From Actinoallomurus liliacearum (GTDB lineage: Bacteria > Actinomycetota > Actinomycetes > Streptosporangiales > Streptosporangiaceae), in contig NZ_BAABHJ010000028.1 in NCBI RefSeq assembly GCF_039542035.1, forward strand, positions 7,514 to 71,513: 64,000 bases of DNA, written 5' to 3'. A program made the position numbers and the translations under genes. The notes beneath the pieces are model-generated. The model made no database searches. It was not told the DNA's origin and worked only from the letters and a program-made list of their open reading frames with translations. Positions 17,738 to 24,688 of the stretch are shown here, piece by piece. Within the stretch, counting starts at the first letter, position 1. Each line of letters opens with the position of its first letter.

Positions 17738-18586
17738 TCACGGGAGCGTGAGGATCTCCGTGCCGGTGTCGGTGACGAGGATCGTGTGCTCGAACTGCGC
17801 GGTGCGCTTGCGGTCCTTGGTGACGACCGTCCAGCGGTCCGGCCAGATCTCGTAGTCGATCGTGCCCAGCGTCAGCATCGGCTCGATGGTGAACGTCATG
17901 CCCGACTCGATGACCGTCGTCGCGTGCGGGTCGTCGTAGTGCGGCACGATCAGCCCGGAGTGGAACGTCGTGCCGATGCCGTGCCCGGTGAAGTCGCGCA
18001 CCACGCCGTAGCCGAACCTCTTGGCGTAGGACTCGATGACCCGGCCGATGACGTTGAGCTGCCGGCCCGGGCGGACGGCCTTGATGCCGCGCATCATCGC
18101 CTCGTGGGTGCGCTCCACCAGCAGGCGGGACTCCTCGTCCACCTCGCCCACCAGGAACGTCGCGTCGGTGTCGCCGTGCACGCCGTCCTTGAACGCGGTG
18201 ATGTCGATGTTGATGATGTCGCCCTCGCGGACGACCGTGTCGTCGGGGATGCCGTGGCAGATCACCTCGTTCAGCGAGGTGCACAGCGACTTGGGGAACC
18301 CGCGGTAGCCCAGCGTCGAGGGGTACGCGCCGTGGTCGAGCATGAACTCGTGCCCGATCCGGTCGAGCTCGTCCGTCGTCACGCCCGGCTGGATGCGCTT
18401 GCCGACCTCCTCGAGCGCCTGCGCGGCGATCCGGCCCGCCACCCGCATCCTCTCGATGATCTCGGGCGTCTTGACGTCCGGCTCTCCGGTCCGCGGCACC
18501 TTCTTGCCGACGTACTCCGGCCGGGGGATGTCCGACGGCACCTTGCGCATCGGGGAGACGTGACCGGGGCGGAGTTGCGTCGTCAT
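17738..18586 (-). CDS. map: type I methionine aminopeptidase
   Basis: 282-residue cytosolic metalloenzyme that removes N-terminal methionine from nascent proteins. The dinuclear metal ligands are all present: Asp 128 and Asp 139 ([13 protein letters not shown]), His 202 (GHGIGTTFH), Glu 235 (FTIEPML) and Glu 266 (AQFEHTI), with catalytic-pocket His 111 (ICHGIPDD). The roughly 40-residue extension ([24 protein letters not shown]) is the linker-like form with a PxxP-rich segment seen in actinobacterial MapB proteins. The ATG at 18586 keeps it. The gene is monocistronic and divergent from the 58-residue gene. Confidence 0.96.
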   Translation of the reverse strand: MTTQLRPGHVSPMRKVPSDIPRPEYVGKKVPRTGEPDVKTPEIIERMRVAGRIAAQALEEVGKRIQPGVTTDELDRIGHEFMLDHGAYPSTLGYRGFPKSLCTSLNEVICHGIPDDTVVREGDIINIDITAFKDGVHGDTDATFLVGEVDEESRLLVERTHEAMMRGIKAVRPGRQLNVIGRVIESYAKRFGYGVVRDFTGHGIGTTFHSGLIVPHYDDPHATTVIESGMTFTIEPMLTLGTIDYEIWPDRWTVVTKDRKRTAQFEHTILVTDTGTEILTLP

Positions 18587-18644
18587 GCTGTTGGAGTGTA
18601 GTCAGCAAGCCGGGGCACAGATGACACCATGATCGGAGGTCGCG

Positions 18645-18821
18645 ATGAGTGACGAGGGAAAGTGGTTCTTCTGCCTCAAGCACCAGCGGGTCGAGCACGG
18701 GCCCGGCTGCCCGGACCGGGACCGGATGGGCCCCTACGCCAGTGAGGAGGAGGCGGCCCACGCGTTGCAGCGGGCCGCCGAGCGCAACGAGCAGTGGCGG
18801 CGCCAGGACGACGACTTCTAG
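18645..18821 (+). CDS. 58-residue conserved-type actinobacterial protein
   Basis: Short gene with an excellent ribosome site (GGAGGT at 18635-18640, four bases before the ATG). The product reads MSDEGKWFFCLKHQRVEHG and continues with a CPDRDRMGPY segment and a Glu/Ala-rich helix ending DDDF. The WxFCLKHxxVE...C...DRxGPYAxxEEAxxAL layout recurs in short actinobacterial proteins, sometimes labelled SPOR-like. Two cysteines and a histidine (C10, H13, C22) could bind metal. It is cytosolic and acidic, divergent from map with 58 bases between starts. Function unknown. Confidence 0.82.
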   Translation: MSDEGKWFFCLKHQRVEHGPGCPDRDRMGPYASEEEAAHALQRAAERNEQWRRQDDDF

Positions 18822-18825
18822 GGCG

Positions 18826-19407
18826 TCAGGGGACGGCGGGGCCGCTGATCGTCTCCAGGAGCCGTGCCAGGCGGTCGCGCAGGCCGCGCCTGGGCGGCGG
18901 CTCCCCGGCGGCGGCGCTGACGAGGTGCTGGGCGGCGTCGAACGACACGAGCCGGTCGTCGGCCGGCACCGTCAGCGCCTCGTGCGCGAGGCCCTCCAGT
19001 TCACGGTCGCCGGTGTCCACCGCGAAGATCGTCGCGCCGACGCGGCGGGCGTCGTCCACCCGCTCCAGCAGCGGCGCAGGCGACTCGTCCTCGGACACGA
19101 CGATCAGCGTCTCCCCGCGCCGGGCCGCCTCCAGGCGCTCCAGCCCGATCCGCAGGTGCGGCGGGGCGCCCGGCGGCGGCTCCCAGCGCACCAGCGTGGG
19201 CGCCAGCTCGGGCAGGCCGCCGAGCCGGCTCTCGTCGTCCAGGTGCGCGGCCAGGTGCCACGGCTCGTCGTCGGGCGGGCCGAAGACCAGCAGGCCGCCC
19301 GGCGTCCGGGTGGACGACCGCAACGCCCAGGCGAACTCCCGCGTGCGCTCCGGCCAGCCGGTCGTCGCGAGCAGCTCCCGCAGAGCCGCCACCTGACTCG
19401 CGTCCAT
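18826..19407 (-). CDS. hypothetical protein, possible SIS/Rossmann-like fold
   Basis: 193-residue cytosolic protein that I do not recognise as a characterised family. The visible layout is an N-terminal helix rich in Trp/Arg (WPERTREFAWALRSS), a segment LLVFGPPDDEPWHLAAHLDDESRLGGLPEL, then alternating beta/alpha elements including ETLIVVSEDE and VGATIFAVDTGDRELEGLAHEALTVP, which resembles the phosphosugar-isomerase (SIS) strand-loop pattern. The C-terminus is a basic helix. It is transcribed divergently from ppgK (78 bases between starts), which would suit a sugar-phosphate-related role, but this is only inference. Confidence 0.7.
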   Translation of the reverse strand: MDASQVAALRELLATTGWPERTREFAWALRSSTRTPGGLLVFGPPDDEPWHLAAHLDDESRLGGLPELAPTLVRWEPPPGAPPHLRIGLERLEAARRGETLIVVSEDESPAPLLERVDDARRVGATIFAVDTGDRELEGLAHEALTVPADDRLVSFDAAQHLVSAAAGEPPPRRGLRDRLARLLETISGPAVP

Positions 19408-19485
19408 GGTCCTTATCGTGCCGTACGGACCGTGAGATCACGTGCACTTTGTTAGCTACGAAGGATCTCAGGTAGGTATTGCGCC

Positions 19486-20235
19486 ATGGAGATACTCGGG
19501 GTCGACATCGGCGGGTCCGGCATCAAGGGCGCGCCGGTCGACGTGGACAAGGGTGAGTTCACCCGGGACCGGTTGCGCCTGCCCACCCCGGAGGGCGCGC
19601 CGCCCCAGGAGGTGGCGCGGGTCGTCGGCGAGATCGTCTCGCACTTCGGCTGGACGGGACCGGTGGGCGTCACCTTTCCCGGCGTGGTCACCGACGGCGT
19701 CGTCCGTACGGCGGCCAACCTCGGGGACGCGTGGATCGACCTGGCCGCGCGCGACCTGTTCGCGGAGGCGAGCGGGGTGCCCGTGACGCTGCTCAACGAC
19801 GCCGACGCCGCCGGGGTCGCGGAGATGACCTTCGGCGTGGGACGCGGCCGGGCCGGCACGGTCCTCATGCTGACGCTCGGCACCGGGGTCGGCAGCGCCC
19901 TGTTCCTCGACGGGACGCTCGTGCCGAACACCGAGCTCGGGCACATCGAGATCCGCGGCAAGGACGCCGAGCGGCGGGCCTCCGCCCACGCCCGGGAGGT
20001 TCACGACTGGAGCTGGCACGACTGGGCGAAGCGGCTGTCGGAGTACCTGGGGCGGATCGAGGACCTGCTGTGGCCGTCGCTGATCATCCTGGGCGGTGGC
20101 GTCAGCAAGAAGGCCGACCGCTTCCTGCCCCTCCTGGCCGACGTGCGGACCCCGGTCGTCCCGGCCGAGCTGCACAACGACGCGGGCATCATCGGCGCCG
20201 CGATGGCTGCGGTACCCGGCGCGGCGCGGTCCTGA
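19486..20235 (+). CDS. ppgK: polyphosphate glucokinase
   Basis: 249-residue ROK-family kinase that phosphorylates glucose using inorganic polyphosphate (and often ATP), typical of actinobacteria. It starts MEILGVDIGGSGIKGAPVD, the phosphate-binding loop. Glucose-site residues lie in LLNDADAAGVAEM and the LTLGTGVGSALF loop; ELGHIEIRGKDAE and SWHDWAKRLSEYLG belong to the polyphosphate-type subfamily, which lacks the Zn-cysteine cluster of other ROK kinases, as here. It heads a possible cluster with the F420 reductase 24 bases downstream and the overlapping genes after it. Confidence 0.95.
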   Translation: MEILGVDIGGSGIKGAPVDVDKGEFTRDRLRLPTPEGAPPQEVARVVGEIVSHFGWTGPVGVTFPGVVTDGVVRTAANLGDAWIDLAARDLFAEASGVPVTLLNDADAAGVAEMTFGVGRGRAGTVLMLTLGTGVGSALFLDGTLVPNTELGHIEIRGKDAERRASAHAREVHDWSWHDWAKRLSEYLGRIEDLLWPSLIILGGGVSKKADRFLPLLADVRTPVVPAELHNDAGIIGAAMAAVPGAARS

Positions 20236-20259
20236 GCCGGCCTGGCAGGATCATCCACT

Positions 20260-20940
20260 ATGAGCACTCAGCAGGCGGATCTGCCGGACGTCAGCGGTCT
20301 TTCCATCGGCATCCTCGGCGGCACCGGTGACCAGGGCAAGGGGCTGGCGCGCCGGTTCGCCCTCGCCGGCCATGAGGTGATCATCGGGTCGCGCAAGGCC
20401 GAACGCGCCGAGCAGGCGGCCGAGAGCCTCGGGGACGGCCTGCGCGTCCGGGGCGCGGAGAACGCCGTCGTCGCCCGCGAGGCCGACCTCGTCATCGTGG
20501 CCGTGCCGTACGACGGCCACAAGGCGCTCCTGGAGTCCCTCCGGGAGGAGCTGGCCGGCAAGATCGTGGTCGACTGCGTCAACCCGCTCGGCTTCGACAA
20601 GCAGGGCGCCTACGCGCTGCCCGTCGAGGAGGGCAGCGCCGCCCAGCAGGCCGCGGCCGCCCTGCCCGACAGCACCGTCGTCGCGGCGTTCCACCACGTC
20701 TCGGCCGTGACCCTCCTCGACCCGGCCGTCGAGGAGATCGACCTCGACGTCCTCGTCCTGGGCGAGAATCGGGAGGCCACCAACACGGTGCAGGCCCTCG
20801 CGGGCCGGATCGGCGGCGTGCGCGGCGTCTACGGCGGGCGGCTCCGCAACGCCCACCAGGTCGAGGCGCTGACCGCCAACCTGATCTCCATCAACCGGCG
20901 CTACAAGGCACACGCGGGCCTGCGGGTCACCGACGTATGA
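20260..20940 (+). CDS. npdG: NADPH-dependent F420 reductase
   Basis: 226-residue F420:NADP+ oxidoreductase that moves hydride between coenzyme F420 and NADP. It has the Rossmann start IGILGGTGDQGKGLARRFALAGHEVIIGSR, in which GSRK binds the NADP phosphate, followed by IVAVPYDGHKALLESL, VDCVNPLGFDK, VAAFHHVSA and the C-terminal RLRNAHQVEALTANLISINRRYK. This supports F420 use by the organism and fits the LLM-class oxidoreductase at 12976. Its stop overlaps the start of the next gene (ATGA at 20937-20940), indicating translational coupling. Confidence 0.94.
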   Translation: MSTQQADLPDVSGLSIGILGGTGDQGKGLARRFALAGHEVIIGSRKAERAEQAAESLGDGLRVRGAENAVVAREADLVIVAVPYDGHKALLESLREELAGKIVVDCVNPLGFDKQGAYALPVEEGSAAQQAAAALPDSTVVAAFHHVSAVTLLDPAVEEIDLDVLVLGENREATNTVQALAGRIGGVRGVYGGRLRNAHQVEALTANLISINRRYKAHAGLRVTDV

Positions 20941-21899
20941 GGTTCGTCGTCTACGGCGCGGGCGCGGTCGGCGGCGTCATCGGGGCGCGGCTCTTCCAGC
21001 ACGGCCACGACGTCACCCTCATCGCCCGCGGCGCGCACCATGAGGCCGTGCGCGACGGGGGCCTGCGCCTCGACACCCCCGACGAGAGCGTCACCCTGCC
21101 CATCCCGGTGGCCGACCGGCCGGCGAAGGTGACGTTCCGGCCCGGCGACGTCGTTCTGCTCGCGATGAAGACGCAGGACACCCTGCCGGCACTGACCGAG
21201 CTGGCGGCCGTCGCCCCACCGGACATCGTCGTCGCCTCCGCCCAGAACGGCGTGGAGAACGAACGCCTCGCCCTACGGCGGTTCCCCCGCGTGTACGGCG
21301 TCTGCGTCCTGCTGCCGTCGGCGTTCCTCGAACCCGGCGTCGTCCAGGCGTACCAGGCCCCCCGGACGGGCGGCCTGGACGTCGGCCGGTATCCCGACGG
21401 CGTCGACGGTACGGCGGAGTCGCTCGCGGCGGCCTTCGCGGACGCGACGTTCGCGGCGGAGGCCCGGCCGGACGTCATGCGCTACAAGTACGGCAAGCTC
21501 CTCATGAATCTGGGCAACGCCGTCGAGGTGGTCATCGGGCCCGGTGAGCGGGGCGCGGACATCGCCCGGCTCGCCCGGGAAGAGGGCGAGGCGTGCCTGC
21601 GCGCGGCCGGCATCGACGCGCTCGGCGGCGGGGGCATGCCGTTCCAGGTCCGTCCGATCCGCGGGCGTGCGCGCGGCGGCGGCTCGTCCTACCAGAGCCT
21701 GCGCCGCGGGACCGGCACCATCGAGGCCGACTACCTCAACGGTGAGATCGTCCTGCTGGGCCGGGAGCACGGCGTGCCGACCCCGGTCAACGACCTGCTG
21801 CGGCGGCTGGCGAACCGGATGGCCCACGAGGGCCTGCAACCCGGCCTGATGACGCCTGAGGAGTTCATGGCCGCCCTGGACGGGTCCGCGCCCGGATGA
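20937..21899 (+). CDS. ketopantoate reductase (ApbA/PanE) family protein
   Basis: 320-residue NADPH-dependent reductase of the ApbA/PanE family, which reduces 2-dehydropantoate to pantoate in pantothenate synthesis. It shows the Rossmann start VVYGAGAVGGVIGARL, the AMKTQDT and SAQNGVENE segments carrying catalytic Lys and Asn, and the late RYKYGKLLMNLGNAVE. Many paralogues do not act on ketopantoate, so the assignment stays at family level; the panB of this window lies 8 kb away. It is coupled by 4-base overlaps to the F420 reductase upstream and the BtuF-like gene downstream. Confidence 0.87.
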   Translation: MRFVVYGAGAVGGVIGARLFQHGHDVTLIARGAHHEAVRDGGLRLDTPDESVTLPIPVADRPAKVTFRPGDVVLLAMKTQDTLPALTELAAVAPPDIVVASAQNGVENERLALRRFPRVYGVCVLLPSAFLEPGVVQAYQAPRTGGLDVGRYPDGVDGTAESLAAAFADATFAAEARPDVMRYKYGKLLMNLGNAVEVVIGPGERGADIARLAREEGEACLRAAGIDALGGGGMPFQVRPIRGRARGGGSSYQSLRRGTGTIEADYLNGEIVLLGREHGVPTPVNDLLRRLANRMAHEGLQPGLMTPEEFMAALDGSAPG

Positions 21900-22711
21900 C
21901 CGGACGGCCGCACGGCGCCCCCCTCCAGGCCGATGACCTCGGAGTCCCGTTCCGGCCCGCCCGGGACGTGCGCCGTGTCGTGTCGCTCGTGCCGTCCCTC
22001 ACCGAGGCGATCGCGCGTACGGCTCCGGGTCTGCTGGTGGGCGCCACCGACTGGTGCGTCCAGCCGCCGGACCTCGGGGTCGTACGCGTCGGCGGCACCA
22101 AGAATCCCGACGTGCGCCGGATCACCGGGCTGGCGCCGGACCTGGTCGTCGCCAACTTCGAGGAGAACCGCCCGGCCGACCTCGACGCGCTGCGCGCCGC
22201 GGGCGTGCCCGTCTGGGTGACCGTGATCCGCACCCTCCCGGAGGCGCTGACGAGCCTCGGGCGCATGCTCGCCGCCTGCGGGCAGGACCCGCCCGGATGG
22301 CTCACCGAGGCCCGTACGGTGTGGGCCGACGTGCTCGGCGGACCCCCGCCGCCCGACGTGACGGCGGTGGTCCCGATCTGGCGGCGGCCCTGGATGGTGC
22401 TCGGCCGGGAGACCTTCGCCGGCGACCTCCTCGCGCGGCTCGGCGTCGCCAACGCGTACGGGCGCGCCGACGAGCGGTACCCGAAGGTGTCCGTCGAGGA
22501 GATGCTGAACCGGCGGCCGGGGCTGGTCGTCCTGCCGGACGAGCCGTACGCCTTCTCCGCCACGGACGGGCCGGAGATGTTCCCGGACGTGCCGGTGGCC
22601 CTGGTGAGCGGCCGGCACCTGGAGTGGTACGGGCCGTCGCTCACCGAGGCGCGGCGGGTCCTCAGCGCGTCGCTGCCGCGCTCCGGCCCCTCCTCCAGTC
22701 CACGGCCATGA
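21896..22711 (+). CDS. BtuF-like helical-backbone metal receptor, no signal peptide
   Basis: 271-residue protein of the TroA/BtuF-like helical-backbone receptor fold, normally a cobalamin or siderophore binding protein of an ABC importer. The fold core is clear: RRVVSLVPSLTEAIA, DVRRITGLAPDLVVANFEENRPADLDAL, VWVTVIRTLPEAL and the long helix before AVVPIWRRPWMVLGRETFAGDLLARLG. It starts directly with a cytosolic-looking MTGRPHGAPL and has neither signal peptide nor lipobox, and no permease or ATPase accompanies it. Such cytosolic forms occur in actinobacteria; the ligand is unknown. Its 3' end overlaps the convergent HNH-like gene by 50 bases. Confidence 0.8.
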   Translation: MTGRPHGAPLQADDLGVPFRPARDVRRVVSLVPSLTEAIARTAPGLLVGATDWCVQPPDLGVVRVGGTKNPDVRRITGLAPDLVVANFEENRPADLDALRAAGVPVWVTVIRTLPEALTSLGRMLAACGQDPPGWLTEARTVWADVLGGPPPPDVTAVVPIWRRPWMVLGRETFAGDLLARLGVANAYGRADERYPKVSVEEMLNRRPGLVVLPDEPYAFSATDGPEMFPDVPVALVSGRHLEWYGPSLTEARRVLSASLPRSGPSSSPRP

Positions 22712-23234
22712 TCGTACGAGCGGCGGCGAGCGGCATCAGGCCGGCGCACACCTTCTTCCGCAGCGCGTTCTCGACCTCGTCCTTGTCGGCGGCGGTGCCC
22801 CCACCGGCGTCGTACCGGGGCTCCGGCCACAGGTTGCGCGGATCCCGTGGCGCGCCGCCGAGTTCCAGCGGGACCAGGTGGTCCTCCTCGTAGTGCGCGG
22901 GGTTCGTGTCGGCGTAGCCGTACTCGGCGATCTGCCGCACCTTGAGCGCGTTCGTGTACGAAACCGGCGGCCGTACGGTCCTGGTCCACCCGGCCACGCA
23001 GATCGTCGAGCCGATCGTCTCCTGCGTGACGTCCGGATTGACCGCGCCGGGCTGACAGGCCGGATCGGACAGCGGCAGGTAGACCCGGGAGCAGGCTCCG
23101 GGCACGCCGCCCGGAACGGCCCGGACCGCGGAGACGCGTTCCGCCGCGAAGCCCGGGGACGCGGCCGTGGCCGATACGGCGGTCGCGGTGAGAAGGGTCG
23201 TCGTGCACAGGACGGTTTCGAGGACGCGCGGCAT
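22662..23234 (-). CDS. exported HNH-nuclease-like protein
   Basis: 190-residue protein with a signal peptide (MPRVLETVLCTTTLLTATAVSATAASPGFA). The start at 23234 is supported by GAAGGG seven bases upstream. The mature part has four cysteines (GACSRVYLPLSDPACQPG, STICVAGW, KKVCAGL) that could form disulfides. An HNH-like core reads YEEDHLVPLELGGAPRDPRNLWPEP, with the Asp-His pair and the downstream Asn of that fold. Similar small exported proteins are common in actinobacteria without a proven role; a secreted nuclease is plausible. Its last 50 bases overlap the BtuF-like gene tail to tail. Confidence 0.75.
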   Translation of the reverse strand: MPRVLETVLCTTTLLTATAVSATAASPGFAAERVSAVRAVPGGVPGACSRVYLPLSDPACQPGAVNPDVTQETIGSTICVAGWTRTVRPPVSYTNALKVRQIAEYGYADTNPAHYEEDHLVPLELGGAPRDPRNLWPEPRYDAGGGTAADKDEVENALRKKVCAGLMPLAAARTIMAVDWRRGRSAAATR

Positions 23235-23360
23235 GGAAGTGCCCTTCGGAAAGCGGGGGTTCGCCCCCGCCATCCGGGCACTCGTCCCTGACGGCTCGGA
23301 CCGGTCGTCGGTTGTGGCGTTACACGGGAGTGGTGATCATCTACCCCGACCGGACGATCT

Positions 23361-24551
23361 TCAAAACGCGCTTGCGACCGGCGACGGCGCGGACGGCGCC
23401 GCGGCGTTCCCCTCTAGCGCGGCGAAGGCGTTCAGCACGGCGGCGCGGTCGTGACCGGCGTCCAGCAGCAGGTGCATGAGGACGCGGGCCTTGAGCGGTT
23501 CGAGACCGGTGACCGCCATTCCGCCGGGCGTCGCGGTCGGGGAGTGCAGGACGACCGGGATGCGGGCGGCCGTCTCGGCGAGGACCGGGACCAGCGCGGC
23601 GAGGGCGGCCTGCCCGGCGCGGGCGGCGACGATCAGGCCGTCGCAGTGGCCGGCGAGCGCCCGCAGCAACGCGCCGTCGTCGCCGAGCGCCACGACGTGG
23701 AGCCCGACGCGCGGGGGACGCCCGGCGAAGGGCCCGCGCACCGTGAACCGCTCCGGCGGGCGCCACAGCAGACGCGGGATCCCGCCGATCACCTGGCCCA
23801 GTGGCCCCGCCCCCGGGGAGGCGAACGCCGGCGCCGCGATGCCGGTCGCCCTGACGTGCCGGGCCGCGTGGATGTCCCCGTGCGCCACGACCGCGCAGCC
23901 GAGCCACCGCGGGCCGGCGGCCGCGACGGCGATGGCGTCCGCCAGCTCGGACGGGCCGCCGGAGGCCGCGACCAGGGCGATGGGCGCGGAACCCTCATGC
24001 AGCAGTTCCAGCGCCCAGGCGGTCTCCGCGAGGGTCTCCGCCGGATGGACGACGACGACGCCGCTCGCCCCGCCGGCGACGGCCTCGCCGACCGCGCGGG
24101 CCAGCTCACCGACCCCGGCGAAGGTGGAGACGGGACCGGCGGCCGGCCGGCGCTCCACCCTGACCCCGTTCGGCAGCGACGGCATGGCGTCGACCATGGC
24201 GCCGGATCCCTCCGGCAGGAACACGACGACGAGCCGGGGCATGATCTCCGGCCCGCCGCCGGGCACGGTCCCGGCCGGAACGTCACCGGTCGCGCCGTCG
24301 GCCGGGCCCGCACCGGTCCGGAGAGCCACGGACGCGCCCGGCCCAGGGGAGGGCGAGATCGCGAAGGAGACGTCGTCCGGTACCGGTGTGCCGGACGGGC
24401 CCGTGGCCGGCGGCGCGACGGCGGGGTACCCGTCGGAAGGCGCCCCGGCCGCCGGAGCCCCATCAGGCTCGGCGTCCGGCTCGCGTCCCGGGAGCGCGAC
24501 CTGCCAGGACGGCGGGATCGGCCACGGCGGCGGGCTCACAGAGGCGCTCAT
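23361..24551 (-). CDS. asparaginase-like protein lacking the catalytic threonines
   Basis: About 396 residues. The first 100 are Pro/Ala/Gly-rich and disordered-looking. From about 105 the sequence follows the type I/II L-asparaginase fold: PRLVVVFLPEGSGAM, GVVVVHPAETLAETAWALELL, AVVAHGDIHAARHV, APAFASPGAGPLG and the C-terminal domain ending LEPLKARVLMHLLLDAGHDRAAVLNAFAAL. The nucleophilic Thr of the usual GGTIA is Ser (EGSGA), and THGTDT has become VHPAET, losing the second catalytic Thr and Asp. Asparaginase activity is therefore unlikely; a pseudoenzyme or binding role is inferred. The start at 24551 has AAGGA eight bases upstream; an ATG nine bases earlier has no spacing. Confidence 0.78.
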   Translation of the reverse strand: MSASVSPPPWPIPPSWQVALPGREPDAEPDGAPAAGAPSDGYPAVAPPATGPSGTPVPDDVSFAISPSPGPGASVALRTGAGPADGATGDVPAGTVPGGGPEIMPRLVVVFLPEGSGAMVDAMPSLPNGVRVERRPAAGPVSTFAGVGELARAVGEAVAGGASGVVVVHPAETLAETAWALELLHEGSAPIALVAASGGPSELADAIAVAAAGPRWLGCAVVAHGDIHAARHVRATGIAAPAFASPGAGPLGQVIGGIPRLLWRPPERFTVRGPFAGRPPRVGLHVVALGDDGALLRALAGHCDGLIVAARAGQAALAALVPVLAETAARIPVVLHSPTATPGGMAVTGLEPLKARVLMHLLLDAGHDRAAVLNAFAALEGNAAAPSAPSPVASAF

Positions 24552-24688
24552 GCTCGGCATCCTTCGGCGTCACGCGGCGCCGACGGCGTCCGGCTCGTGA
24601 TCAGACGACGGACGAAACCTAATGCATCGAGATCATCCGCGGGGGTGAGTTGTCGCGAATACGGGGGTCCGAATGCGGCCCGGCGTGG

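Noticed and set aside
22662..24551. Defence island (HNH protein next to unknown gene)
   Set aside because: The HNH-like protein is exported and no methylase, helicase or toxin-antitoxin partner is encoded around it.
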